Source: Alphaproteobacteria bacterium
Lineage (GTDB): Bacteria > Pseudomonadota > Alphaproteobacteria > Rhodospirillales > WMHbin7
Reading direction: 5' to 3'
Assembly (NCBI GenBank): GCA_015231795.1
Contig: JADGAX010000013.1
Span: 1 to 48,493 of the forward strand
DNA length: 48,493 bases
Position numbers and translations under genes: made by a program
Notes under the pieces: model-generated
Seen by the model: the letters and a program-made list of their open reading frames with translations, nothing else
Told to the model about the DNA's origin: nothing
Database searches by the model: none
Shown here: piece after piece, positions 1 through 8,521 of the stretch
Position numbering within the stretch: position 1 is the stretch's first letter
How the letters are laid out: each line of letters begins with the position of its first letter

Positions 1-1
1 A

Positions 2-226
2 CTGGGCTATCTGTTGGCCGGGCTGCTGGGCGGCACAAATTTCTGGGCGCTGGCCTTGCAGGCGGGCTTGAACCAGATCGGCCCGAAATATCAAAACGAT
101 TGGCAGGAACTGAAACTGGACGGCGAGATCGGACCCAAGACCACCGACGCCTTTAATCGCGTCTCGGCCAGCGCCGGGCCAATGGCCATGGCCGAAGGCA
201 TCGGCAATTTCCTGGGATGGCTGTGA
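2..226 (+). CDS. C-terminal part of a peptidoglycan-binding-like protein (5' end outside window)
   Basis: The reading frame is open from the left edge of the window, so only the last 74 residues or so are seen and the true start lies upstream. It begins with a hydrophobic Gly/Leu-rich stretch and then carries LDGEIGPKTTDAF, a pattern typical of small peptidoglycan-binding modules found in phage-like lysozymes and in some alphaproteobacterial secretion accessory proteins, where a D-G-x-x-G-P-x-T core precedes a helix. The protein ends with a short Gly/Met/Ala-rich tail. A bidirectional terminator lies 38 bp beyond the stop. The function of the whole protein cannot be judged from this fragment; the module assignment is from pattern only. 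Confidence 0.5.
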   Translation: MGYLLAGLLGGTNFWALALQAGLNQIGPKYQNDWQELKLDGEIGPKTTDAFNRVSASAGPMAMAEGIGNFLGWL

Positions 227-264
227 GAAGCTGTCCGCCGCTAGCAATCAGCCGCCAGCAAGCA

Positions 265-294
265 AAACGGCCCCGGATTTCTCCGGGGCCGTTT
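265..294. terminator. Bidirectional rho-independent terminator
   Basis: A perfect 12-bp stem (AAACGGCCCCGG pairing with CCGGGGCCGTTT) closes a 6-nt loop, with an A-rich left side and T-rich right side. It lies between the converging ends of the left-edge gene and nifJ and can serve both. Confidence 0.85.
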
Positions 295-319
295 GCGTTT
301 TCGAAAGTGGGCGCAGCCG

Positions 320-3300
320 TTACTCGGCCGCGTCCTTGGTGCCGTCCAGCTTGGGCATGCCCACGCCGGTCATGCGTTTCAGCATGTCGTAGCGGCGCCT
401 GAGCAACACTTCCGACTGCTTGACCATGTCGGCAAAGCGGGCGGGATTCTGGCGCTTGGTGGACTGGAAGCGGGATTCCAGCTTCATGTACTCGTCCAGC
501 GACGCCGTGGGTTCGCCCGAGTCCAGGGTCATCGGCCCTTCGTCGGTGCCGAACTTCCTGGGATCGAAGCGGTACAGCGGCCAGTAACCCGACTTCACCG
601 CCAGGATCTGCTGATCCAGGCCGGCGGCCATGTCATAGCCATGGGCGATGCAATGACTGTAGGCGATGATCAGCGACACGCCGTCATAGCTGGCGGCATC
701 CAGGATGGCGCGCACCGACTGCTGGTCCTTCGATCCGAAGGCCACCGAGGCGACATAGACGTTGCCGTAGCTGATCGCCTGCATGCCCAGGTCCTTCTTG
801 CCCAATGCCTTGCCCGCCGTGGCGAACTTGGCCGTGGCCGCCATCGGCGTCGATTTCGACGCCTGACCGCCGGTGTTGGAATAGACCTCGGTGTCCATGA
901 CCAGGATGTTGACGTTGCGGCCAGAGGCCAGCACATGGTCCAACCCGCCATAGCCGATGTCATAGGCCCAGCCATCGCCGCCGAAGATCCACACCTGCTT
1001 TTCGACCAGATAGTCGGCCGCCAGCAACAGGCGGGCCGCTTCCGGCGACGTCAGGCCCAGCAGCTTTTGCTTAAGCTGTGCGACCAACGCGCGCTGCTTG
1101 GCGATGCCAGCCTCGTCGTTCGCGCCGGGGTGCAGAAGCTCGGTCGCCAACTGCTCGCCGATCTGCGAGGCCAGTTGCTTGACCAGGATGCGCGCCTGCT
1201 GCGTATGGAAATCGACGGCCAGACGGAAGCCCAGGCCGAACTCCGCATTGTCCTCGAACAGCGAGTTGGCCCAGGCGGGGCCGCGTCCATCGTCGTTGGC
1301 GCAATAAGGCGTGGTCGGCAGGTTGCCGCCATAGATCGACGAACAGCCCGTGGCGTTGGCGATCAGGGCGCGGTCGCCGAACAACTGGGTGACCATCTTG
1401 ATATAGGGCGTTTCGCCGCAGCCGCTGCAAGCGCCTGAGAATTCGAACAAGGGCTGCAACAACTGCGTCGCCTTGACGTTGGTGAGCTTCAAGGCGGTGC
1501 GATCGACTTCGGGCAATTCAAGGAAGAAGTCGAAATTCTTCTTCTCGGCTTCCATGATTCCCATCTGCGGAACCATCGCCAGCGCGAAGCGCTCGGGATT
1601 CTGCTTGTCCTTGCCGGGGCAGACCTTGACGCACAGCGAGCAGCCGGTGCAATCCTCGGGCGCCACCTGCAACAGATAGGCGGCGTCCTTGAATTCGGTG
1701 CCCTTGTAGGTCATCGACTTGAAGCTGGCGGGCGCGCCCGACATCAAGGCGTTGTCGGCCACCTTGGCGCGGATGGCGGCATGCGGGCAAACCATCACGC
1801 ACTTGTTGCACTGAATGCACAGGCTGGTTTCCCAGACCGGCAGTTCGTCGGCTAGGCTTCGCTTTTCGAAACGCGCCGTTCCGATCGGCCAGGTGCCGTC
1901 GGGCGGGAAGGCGCTGACCGGCAACAGATCGCCTTTGCCTTCCAGCATGACGGCGGTCACGGTCTTCACGAAGTCGGGCGCATGATCGGGCACCGAGGGT
2001 GGCAGGTCGTGATCGGCCGTGGCCAAGCCGTGCACCGGCATCTGTTCCAGATGGGCCAGAGTGGCGTCGACGGCTTCGAAGTTCTTCTGAACCACTTCGT
2101 CGCCCTTGCGGCCATAGGTCTTTTCGATCGCCTTCTTGATCTGGCTGATCGCCTCGTCCCTGGGCAGAACGCCGGACAGGGCGAAGAAGCAGGTTTGCAT
2201 GATCGAGTTGATGCGCGATCCCATGCCGGTCTTCTGGGCCACTTCATGGGCGTCGATGACATAGACCTTCAGGTCCTTGTCGATGATCTCCTGCTGCACG
2301 CTTCTGGGCAACTTGGCCCACACTTCGTCCTTGCCGTAAGGCGCGTTCAAAAGCAGCGTTCCCTTGGGGGCGGCATATTGCAGCACGTCATACTTCTCAA
2401 GGAAGACGAAGTGATGGCAAGCCAGGAATTCGGCCTGATGGATCAGGTAGGGCGATTGGATGGCCCTGGGGCTGAAGCGCAGGTGGGAAATAGTGACGGC
2501 GCCCGACTTCTTCGAGTCATAGACGAAGTAGCCCTGGGCATACAGGTCGGTATTGTCGGCGATGATCTTGATCGAGTTTTTGTTGGCGCCAACGGTGCCG
2601 TCGGAGCCCAGGCCGAAGAACACGGCGCGGGTGACGTCCTTGGGGTCGAATTCGAAGTGGGAATCGACGGCCAGCGACAGATGCGTGACATCGTCGGTGA
2701 TGCCAACCGTGAAGTGGCGCTTCGGTTCGGGCTTGGCCAACTCTTCGAAGATGGCGCGCACCATGGCGGGGGTGAATTCCTTGCTGGACAGGCCGTAGCG
2801 CCCGCCGATGATGGTCGGGTTCAGCTTGGTGCGGCCTTCCGCGCGGGCCTCGGCCAGGGCCGACAGCACGTCGCAATACAAGGGTTCGCCGACCGATCCC
2901 GGCTCTTTGCAGCGGTCGAGAACGGCGATGGTCTTCACCGACTTGGGCAGGGCGTCGATGAAATGCTTGATCGAGAAGGGACGGAACAGGCGCACTTTCA
3001 GCACACCCAGCTTCTCGCCATGCTGGTTCAGCCAGCCGATGGTCTTGTGAACCGTTTCGGCGCCCGAACCCATGACGATGACCACGCGCTCGGCCTGGGG
3101 ATGGCCGTGATATTCGAACAATTGATATTGGCGGCCGGTCAGATGGGCGAATTTGTCCATCTCGGCCTGCACCTGATCGGGGGCCTTGAGATAGAACTGA
3201 TTGCGCGCCTCTTGTGCCTGGAAGAAGGTGTCGGGATTGGCCGCCGTGCCGCGCACCTTGGGGGCGTCGGGGTTCAGCGCGCGCTTCCTGTGATCGGCCA

Positions 3301-3958
3301 CCAGTTCGGGGTCGATCATGGCTTCCAGAACGGAATCTTCCAGATATTCGATCTTGGCTACTTCGTGCGAGGTGCGAAAGCCGTCGAAGAAGTGCAAGAA
3401 AGGCAGGCGCGTCGACAGCGTCGAGGCATGCGCGACCAGCGCCATGTCGTGGGCTTCTTGCACCGAACCCGAGGCCAGCATGGCGAAGCCGGTCTGGCGG
3501 GTCGACATCACGTCGGAGTGATCGCCGAAAATGGACAACGCGTTGGTGGCCAGGGTGCGCGCCGAAACATGCATGCAAAAGCTGGTCAGTTCGCCAGCGA
3601 TCTTATACATGTTGGGGATCATCAGCAGCAGGCCCTGCGAGGCCGTGAAGGTGGTGGACAAGGAACCCGCCTGAAGCGCGCCATGCACGGCGCCGGCAGC
3701 ACCTCCTTCAGATTGCATCTCGACCACGTCGGGGACCACGCCCCAGATGTTCGTGCGCCCGCCCGCTGACCATTCGTCGGACAGCTCGCCCATGGTCGAA
3801 GAAGGCGTAATGGGGTAAATGGCGATCACCTCGCTCAAGCGATGGGCGATCGAGGCGCAGGCTTCGTTGCCGTCCACCGTTACCATGGCGGGCGCATTCT
3901 TTCCCGCGGCAGTCTTTGCCGCGCCAGTCTTGGCAGGGGGCGTCTTCGTCTTGGGCAT
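320..3958 (-). CDS. nifJ: Pyruvate:ferredoxin (flavodoxin) oxidoreductase
   Basis: This cytoplasmic enzyme oxidatively decarboxylates pyruvate with CoA to acetyl-CoA and CO2, reducing ferredoxin or flavodoxin; in diazotrophs it can feed electrons to nitrogenase. At 1212 residues it has the full single-chain PFOR length. An N-terminal Lys/Ala/Thr-rich leader precedes domain I (VDGNEACASIAHRLSEV, YPITPSS). Two ferredoxin-type 4Fe-4S motifs follow (CIQCNKCVMVCP near residue 712 and CTGCSLCVKVCPG near 770). The C-terminal TPP domain has CSGCGETPY near 842, ATGCSSIYGG, and GGDGWAYDIGYGG near 993, followed by NTGGQASKSTP. No nif or ferredoxin gene is adjacent. A good sigma-70-like promoter lies about 65-90 bp upstream. 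No frameshift or missing cluster cysteine was seen. Confidence 0.96.
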   Translation of the reverse strand: MPKTKTPPAKTGAAKTAAGKNAPAMVTVDGNEACASIAHRLSEVIAIYPITPSSTMGELSDEWSAGGRTNIWGVVPDVVEMQSEGGAAGAVHGALQAGSLSTTFTASQGLLLMIPNMYKIAGELTSFCMHVSARTLATNALSIFGDHSDVMSTRQTGFAMLASGSVQEAHDMALVAHASTLSTRLPFLHFFDGFRTSHEVAKIEYLEDSVLEAMIDPELVADHRKRALNPDAPKVRGTAANPDTFFQAQEARNQFYLKAPDQVQAEMDKFAHLTGRQYQLFEYHGHPQAERVVIVMGSGAETVHKTIGWLNQHGEKLGVLKVRLFRPFSIKHFIDALPKSVKTIAVLDRCKEPGSVGEPLYCDVLSALAEARAEGRTKLNPTIIGGRYGLSSKEFTPAMVRAIFEELAKPEPKRHFTVGITDDVTHLSLAVDSHFEFDPKDVTRAVFFGLGSDGTVGANKNSIKIIADNTDLYAQGYFVYDSKKSGAVTISHLRFSPRAIQSPYLIHQAEFLACHHFVFLEKYDVLQYAAPKGTLLLNAPYGKDEVWAKLPRSVQQEIIDKDLKVYVIDAHEVAQKTGMGSRINSIMQTCFFALSGVLPRDEAISQIKKAIEKTYGRKGDEVVQKNFEAVDATLAHLEQMPVHGLATADHDLPPSVPDHAPDFVKTVTAVMLEGKGDLLPVSAFPPDGTWPIGTARFEKRSLADELPVWETSLCIQCNKCVMVCPHAAIRAKVADNALMSGAPASFKSMTYKGTEFKDAAYLLQVAPEDCTGCSLCVKVCPGKDKQNPERFALAMVPQMGIMEAEKKNFDFFLELPEVDRTALKLTNVKATQLLQPLFEFSGACSGCGETPYIKMVTQLFGDRALIANATGCSSIYGGNLPTTPYCANDDGRGPAWANSLFEDNAEFGLGFRLAVDFHTQQARILVKQLASQIGEQLATELLHPGANDEAGIAKQRALVAQLKQKLLGLTSPEAARLLLAADYLVEKQVWIFGGDGWAYDIGYGGLDHVLASGRNVNILVMDTEVYSNTGGQASKSTPMAATAKFATAGKALGKKDLGMQAISYGNVYVASVAFGSKDQQSVRAILDAASYDGVSLIIAYSHCIAHGYDMAAGLDQQILAVKSGYWPLYRFDPRKFGTDEGPMTLDSGEPTASLDEYMKLESRFQSTKRQNPARFADMVKQSEVLLRRRYDMLKRMTGVGMPKLDGTKDAAE

Positions 3959-4022
3959 GGATTCCGCACTCCATTATCGAATTGTCATGATGCGGTGCCG
4001 CAAAGACGCCGCGAACGACCGC

Positions 4023-4051
4023 AGATTAGGCGATGTATTTCGCATGTGCAA
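4023..4051 (-). promoter_or_regulatory. Candidate sigma-70 promoter of nifJ
   Basis: On the minus strand TTGCAC (-35) and TAATCT (-10) are separated by exactly 17 bp and point toward nifJ, leaving a leader of roughly 60 nt. Matched by eye to the consensus only. Confidence 0.5.
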
Positions 4052-4250
4052 CCTGATTTTGAAACAATACTGCTTATTTCTGGGAAATCATGGTAATAAA
4101 GTTGCGCTGCGGTGCGAAATGACGTCGCCCGGCCCATCCCATGTAGTAATTCGATCTCGGCCATGACAGGCCTGCATGCCAAAAAATAATGAAAAGTGAT
4201 ATATTACAGACGGGTAGATGTGATCCCACCTCTGGCAAAGGAGGGTAGCC

Positions 4251-4775
4251 ATGTCAACCAAGACGTTAGAGAAAACCGGCAAGGCGCCGGTTGGCAAGGC
4301 AGGGGCGGCCAAGGCCCCCGTGTCTTACGAGTACCCCAGCGGCTGGCTGTTCGAAGGTCTGGCCGATTTCGACCGGATGTTCGATTCCTTCATGGGTGGC
4401 CTGCCAATGCTGCGGGATATGGAACGTTCGCTGGCGGCTCTGCCAAAAATGGATGTGGCGGAGACCGAAACCGGGTTCGAAGTGACGATTGATCTGCCTG
4501 GTATGGACGAGGCCGACGTCAAGCTCACTCTGAAGGACGGTCTTTTGACCATCGAGGGCGAGAAAAAGTCCGAAACCCAGGAAAAAGGAAAGGATAAGGA
4601 ATATCACCGCGTTGAGCGGCACCACGCGACCGTCATGCGCAGCCTAAGGTTGCCCGAAACGGTCGATGCGGACAAGATCACGGCCCGCATGGAAAAGGGC
4701 GTGATGACTGTTTCGCTGCCCAAACTTCCCGCCGCCGCCCGGGAACCCCGCAAGATCGAGGTGAAAGGCACGTAA
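4251..4775 (+). CDS. Hsp20 / alpha-crystallin family small heat-shock protein
   Basis: An ATP-independent holdase chaperone that binds unfolding proteins in the cytoplasm and forms oligomers. The 174-residue chain has a Lys/Ala-rich N-terminus with a phenylalanine-rich segment (FDRMFDSFMGG), then the alpha-crystallin domain from about residue 65 (VAETETGFEVTIDLPGM, LTIEGEKK) and the late strand GVMTVSLPKLP that precedes the C-terminal tail. The start is fixed by a very strong ribosome-binding site, AAAGGAGGG, 5 nt before the ATG. It is transcribed divergently from nifJ and ends at a strong terminator. I did not find a convincing sigma-32 promoter or ROSE-type thermometer in the 290-bp upstream gap; a TATATT at 4200 is a weak -10 candidate. 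Confidence 0.93.
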   Translation: MSTKTLEKTGKAPVGKAGAAKAPVSYEYPSGWLFEGLADFDRMFDSFMGGLPMLRDMERSLAALPKMDVAETETGFEVTIDLPGMDEADVKLTLKDGLLTIEGEKKSETQEKGKDKEYHRVERHHATVMRSLRLPETVDADKITARMEKGVMTVSLPKLPAAAREPRKIEVKGT

Positions 4776-4804
4776 CTGATGCAGCTTGATAGCCGTTTTG
4801 CCAG

Positions 4805-4838
4805 CGGCCCGGCCCAGCCCGCCGGGCCGTTTGGTTTT
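4805..4838 (+). terminator. Rho-independent terminator of the Hsp20 gene
   Basis: A 9-bp stem (CGGCCCGGC with GCCGGGCCG) and 7-nt loop are followed by a T-rich run, 29 bp after the Hsp20 stop codon. Confidence 0.8.
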
Positions 4839-4872
4839 GTTGGACTACGGCGTGGGAACCCTTAATACTGTT

Positions 4873-5020
4873 TTGCATTAATCGTGACCGATTAATGCAA
4901 GCCTCAATCGCCGGGCGGGATGCTCCGCATCCCTTGGCTCCCGCGCCATTGGGCGCGCGCGAGCCTTGCTCGCGTCCAAGCGGCAATAAGTTAAGCACTT
5001 TGCCGCTTGGTATTAATGCA
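4873..5020. repeat. Structured intergenic repeat element, copy 1
   Basis: This stretch between the convergent Hsp20 and Usg-like genes folds into four successive hairpins. A 12-bp perfect palindrome (TTGCATTAATCG, loop TGAC) is followed by GGGATGC-TCC-GCATCCC, then CGCGAGC-CTT-GCTCGCG, then an 11-bp stem starting CCAAGCGGCAA with a 13-nt loop. The outermost bases TGCATTAAT (4874-4882) recur inverted as ATTAATGCA (5012-5020). The first three hairpins recur near 45307 with paired base changes that keep the stems. This resembles a REP/MITE-type dispersed element; the family is not one I can name. Confidence 0.7.
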
Positions 5021-5276
5021 CGCTTAGGCTGACCTGGGCATAGCGCCAAGCGCCGGGGCGCAGCGGCTTGGCCGAGGCGACATAGATCGAATGCAGCGTG
5101 CCCTCGATATTATGGCTCCAATAATCGAGGAATTTGTGCAGTTCCGGATAGTCGGGGGCGTGGTCGTATTCCTGCCAAACATAGCTTTGCAGCACATTGG
5201 GGTGATCGGGCAGGTGATAGAAGATTTCGGCCGTGGTCAGGCGGTAATCTTTCAGCATCAGGTCGAACTCGCGCAT
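5013..5276 (-). CDS. Usg-like family protein
   Basis: An 87-residue protein of the small Usg-like family, conserved in alphaproteobacteria and historically noted beside tryptophan biosynthesis genes; its biochemical role is not established. The signature stretch YRLTTAEIFYHLPDHPNVLQ, followed by SYVWQEYDHAPDYPELHKFL and the LHSIYVA segment, covers nearly the whole family length. A longer in-frame extension exists upstream, but the ATG chosen here has AAGGAGGG 4 nt before it and matches the family start. No trp gene is adjacent. The last codon and stop lie inside the terminal repeat of the neighbouring intergenic element, so the element may have redefined the gene's 3' end. Confidence 0.85.
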   Translation of the reverse strand: MREFDLMLKDYRLTTAEIFYHLPDHPNVLQSYVWQEYDHAPDYPELHKFLDYWSHNIEGTLHSIYVASAKPLRPGAWRYAQVSLSVH

Positions 5277-5471
5277 GGCACCCTCCTTATGGGCAATGCT
5301 TGCCGGGAGGAAATTGCCGATCCGCTTTGAAATGAAAGGCGTTTCGGGTTCCGGCAGCGTTCTAGCCATGGTTCTTGCAACCCTTGGGCCAAACCGTCCA
5401 AAATCGCTAACATGAAAAGCTCGGGCTTGCAGCCAAAGGGCAAGCGCATTATGTTGCGCGCTCCTCTGTGT

Positions 5472-5547
<76 letters not shown>

Positions 5548-5783
5548 TGTTTTCAATGGCTTAGAGAAAGACAGAAAATTTGGCCCGGATTTTTCGGGAT
5601 AATTTGGGGCCACTTAAGATTGCTTGGTGACCATCTGAATCCAGTTGAAACAGCCTAAACCAGCTTCGACAGGCACGACGGAACCTTCATGGCGACGGTT
5701 TGCATCGCAGCCGCTCTTGCCTGCTTCCTCAAGTGAGTCTTGCCTTAGTCCTAACCTACCGTGCCGTGCCAAAAAACAAAGCA

Positions 5784-6929
5784 TCACGTTCCAGGGGCTG
5801 AGGCATGTTCCCACACCGGCGCCGAAAGCACCAGCCTGACCAAATCGGCCTGGGTTGCTGCGCCTGTCTTTCCGAAAACGGATTGCAGATGCGTTTTTGC
5901 CGTCGGGATTGAAATGTTCATATTCGCCGCGCAGGCATCGAGCCGCTCGCCCCTGGCAATCAAGGCGGCCAATTCGACCTCGCGCGGTGTCAGGCCATAG
6001 AGGCGCTGAAGCAACTCCAACATCGTTTCCTGCGGACGGTCAGGATCGGTGATGTACAAGGCGGCCACAGGTTGCGGCAAGGCGATCTGCTTTCCTGCCA
6101 TTTCATTCCGATGAAGCGAGGCGATGCGCAGGAATAGAGGGGTGCCCGCCTGGCGGGTTATGGCTAGCGCCTGATGAGGCTTGCTGCCATCCACGGCACA
6201 AGCGATGGCCGATCTAAGAGCTTCCGAAGCATCTGATGTATTGCCCCAAAGCCTTCCGTGATTGAACAACAATCCGTCTCCGGCTTCAAGAATGCGCTGC
6301 GCAGCCGTGTTCGCATGCAGTAAATGACTTTGCGCATCCGCGATGGCCAGCCCCATCGGCATCGTGTTCAGCACTTCGAGGGCGGCCCACTTCTCCTGCT
6401 CCAGCCTGAGAAACTGCACAACCAAACGGATGGCCCGCCTGAGATGCGGGACCAGTCGTCCCATGCGCCGCAAATCGCTCTCATCAAAAATTGCATCTTG
6501 GCGTCTGCGGTAGAAGCCAACGGCGGACATGGTTGTTTCATCGACGAAGGAAACGCCCAAAGTGTATCTAAGCCCATTGGGGATCAGACAATCCACGGCC
6601 ATTGGCGAACGGTCAAGCTCGTCATGGGGCATGACAAGATAATCCGAAAAGGGCCGACCGGGGTTTGCCATGCTGTAGAGCACACGTAAATCCGTTTGGC
6701 CATGCTGGATCGCCTTGGCAAGCTGGTCTGGATTGAGATTGTACAGGGCGCTGTAGACGCCGTTGGCCACCTGCGCATCGGTGATGATGATCGATGCCGC
6801 CTTGGCGTCGAACGCATTGGCGCAGACGTTTAAGAACTCCTGCCAGCGCGAGGAATCGGTGATGGCTTCGTAAAGAAGCTCGATGGCGCGTTCAAGCACC
6901 ATATCCGGGGGGCTGTCCATGGCTGTCAT
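5784..6929 (-). CDS. LuxR-family transcriptional regulator, paralogue 2
   Basis: A 381-residue regulator with a C-terminal LuxR/FixJ-type helix-turn-helix (LTPREVELAALIARGERL, then IPTAKTHLQSVFGKTG, residues about 305-370). The first 180 residues carry FYRRRQDAIFDESDLRRM and LVPHLRRAIRL and look like a GAF-like sensory region. A PAS-like stretch (LAIADAQSHLLHANTAAQ) follows before the HTH. No receiver domain or autoinducer-binding motif was recognised, so the signal is unknown. It starts 10 bp after the stop of its upstream paralogue and is probably co-transcribed. The two share near-identical C-terminal segments (DPDRPQETMLELLQRLYGLT) and a diverged N-terminus, which indicates tandem duplication. 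Regulation of the divergent adhesin gene is inferred from position only. Confidence 0.88.
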   Translation of the reverse strand: MTAMDSPPDMVLERAIELLYEAITDSSRWQEFLNVCANAFDAKAASIIITDAQVANGVYSALYNLNPDQLAKAIQHGQTDLRVLYSMANPGRPFSDYLVMPHDELDRSPMAVDCLIPNGLRYTLGVSFVDETTMSAVGFYRRRQDAIFDESDLRRMGRLVPHLRRAIRLVVQFLRLEQEKWAALEVLNTMPMGLAIADAQSHLLHANTAAQRILEAGDGLLFNHGRLWGNTSDASEALRSAIACAVDGSKPHQALAITRQAGTPLFLRIASLHRNEMAGKQIALPQPVAALYITDPDRPQETMLELLQRLYGLTPREVELAALIARGERLDACAANMNISIPTAKTHLQSVFGKTGAATQADLVRLVLSAPVWEHASAPGT

Positions 6930-6939
6930 GATGCTCTAC

Positions 6940-8103
6940 CTATTCAATCCTCTTCCTGGTAAGGCCGGTTGCGTCCATTTCCCACACCGGTGCCGAGAGG
7001 ACCAATCTGACCAGGTCGGCCTGGGTGGCGGCGCCGGTTTTCGAGAAGATCGATTGCAAATGGGTTTTGGCCGTCGGCTTCGATATCTTCATTCTTGCCG
7101 AACAATCGTCAAGCCGTTCGCCTTTTGACAGGGCCGCCGCCAGTTCGACTTCACGCGGCGTCAGTCCGTACAGACGTTGCAGAAGCTCGAGCATCGTTTC
7201 TTGGGGACGGTCGGGATCGGTGATATACAGAATGGCCAGCGGCTGCTCGAGGGATATGATGCAGCCCTCAAAGCTGTCCTGGCGTAGGGAGCCTATACGT
7301 AGCAGCAACGGAGAACCTTCCAGCCGGGGCAAGGTGATGCCCTGAGGCGTGTGGCCGTCAATTGCCGCGCGGATTGCCTGCTTCAATTTCGAGGTGCTAT
7401 CGGAATCCGAACCCCATAGAAGATTGTGCCTGACCAACAAACCGTCCTTGAGACCGAGAATCTCCCTGGCGGCGAGATTGGCATGCTGGAGATGGGCCTC
7501 GGCATCGGCGACCAGAATGCCAAGCGGCATGGTGTCGAGAACGCTCATGGCCGCCCATTTGTCGCGTTCGAGTCGCATAAACTGCGTAAAGAGACGTACG
7601 GCGCGGCGGAGATGGGGAACCAACTTTCCTAGTTTTGCGACTTCCCTCTCGTTAAATACTCTGTCTGAGGGAGAGCGGAAAAAAACGAAACCGGAGTTGA
7701 CTCCGTCCTGCGGCAGATGCACGCCCAGGGAATATTCGATGCCGTTTGGGCGCATTACCTCGGTAAACAGACGGGACCTGTCGAAATGCGCCTGGGGAAG
7801 TTCCAAATGATCGGAAAGCGGTCGCCCCGGATTTTCTTTCCATAATGGCAAACGCGGGTCTTCGGCGACATAGTCCATGAACCGCACGAGCAACCCCGGA
7901 TCCAGCTTGTAGAAAGCGTTGAACAGCCCGCTTGACCAAGTAGGATCAAGAATATTGATCGAGGCGGAACTGGCGCCAAACACTTTGGCGCAGCTCTCCA
8001 GAAGCGGTTCCCATTTGGTGGAATCGGTAACCGCTTCGTACAAGAGATCAATGATCGGTTCCAATTCGCTGGAACCGTCCGTTTTGCAAGCAAGTCCCTC
8101 CAT
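6940..8103 (-). CDS. LuxR-family transcriptional regulator, paralogue 1
   Basis: First gene of the tandem pair, about 387 residues, with the same layout as its neighbour: N-terminal sensory region (LEPIIDLLYEAVTDSTKWEP, then VVFF-like strands and LVPHLRRAVRLFTQF), a PAS-like middle (LGILVADAEAHLQHANLAA) and a C-terminal LuxR HTH (LTPREVELAAALSKGERL, KPTAKTHLQSIFSKTG). I place the start at the ATG with GGGAGG about 11 nt upstream; an in-frame ATG nine codons earlier has no ribosome-binding site. It is divergent from the giant adhesin across a 0.4-kb AT-richer region, a typical position for a regulator of that gene. The ligand is unknown. Confidence 0.88.
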   Translation of the reverse strand: MEGLACKTDGSSELEPIIDLLYEAVTDSTKWEPLLESCAKVFGASSASINILDPTWSSGLFNAFYKLDPGLLVRFMDYVAEDPRLPLWKENPGRPLSDHLELPQAHFDRSRLFTEVMRPNGIEYSLGVHLPQDGVNSGFVFFRSPSDRVFNEREVAKLGKLVPHLRRAVRLFTQFMRLERDKWAAMSVLDTMPLGILVADAEAHLQHANLAAREILGLKDGLLVRHNLLWGSDSDSTSKLKQAIRAAIDGHTPQGITLPRLEGSPLLLRIGSLRQDSFEGCIISLEQPLAILYITDPDRPQETMLELLQRLYGLTPREVELAAALSKGERLDDCSARMKISKPTAKTHLQSIFSKTGAATQADLVRLVLSAPVWEMDATGLTRKRIE

Positions 8104-8521
8104 GATGCCCTGCCTCCCGCTTGCGGCCATTGCATCAGCTAACGGTCCTGCGGGGCGCGCGCACAGCGCCTGTTGCTCTTGTCGGTCGGCAATTGTTCCC
8201 GCTTTGACCGTATAACCCTCTCATAGAGAATTCACTGCGTCTACGGAAAGATGATTATCTTTCGATATTTTGTTGCCATATTCAAATGCGTTGTAATTTC
8301 TCCCGGCGCATATCAACTGGGGGGCTCAACCCCACAAGAAAAATAGGGATTATTTGTTCTATCGAGAAAAAATATTTTTCAAACTCATACGTTCGAACGA
8401 TGGCTGCTTGCAAAAGATTTGGTCTTCTTGCATGCGCGATAAATTCAACTCCCCTCGTAGCGGGGTAAAAAAGCGCAGGGAGAGGGTTGCCGCCAGATAA
8501 CTGTAAACATTCAGGGCGGAA
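8104..8521. promoter_or_regulatory. Divergent intergenic region between the LuxR pair and the giant adhesin
   Basis: About 0.4 kb without a supported gene, visibly richer in A+T than its surroundings, and expected to hold both promoters. TTGTTG and TGTAAT with 16 bp between them (about 8271-8298, plus strand) is a possible adhesin promoter. A small CCCC/GGGG hairpin at 8451-8465 followed by TAAAAAA sits in the adhesin leader and could attenuate, but is short. The adhesin ribosome-binding site (AGGGCGGA) is weak. I found no riboswitch match. Confidence 0.4.

Noticed and set aside
293-1438. Long open frame on the plus strand opposite nifJ
   Set aside because: It is a mirror of the high-GC nifJ coding strand: low-complexity Arg/Gly/Gln-rich translation, no domain, no ribosome-binding site.
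1982-3769. 595-codon open frame opposite nifJ
   Set aside because: Same reason; the minus strand encodes an uninterrupted, well-conserved enzyme across the entire stretch.
4051-4080. FNR/FixK-like site upstream of nifJ (TTGTT..ATCAG)
   Set aside because: The half-sites are 5 bp apart instead of 4 and one half is poor, so I do not call anaerobic control.
4140-4250. Heat-shock (sigma-32) promoter before the Hsp20 gene
   Set aside because: No CTTGAAA/CCCATNT pair with fitting spacing could be found.
8230-8521. Cyclic-di-GMP riboswitch before the adhesin
   Set aside because: I looked because of the c-di-GMP theme; none of the conserved GEMM segments is recognisable.
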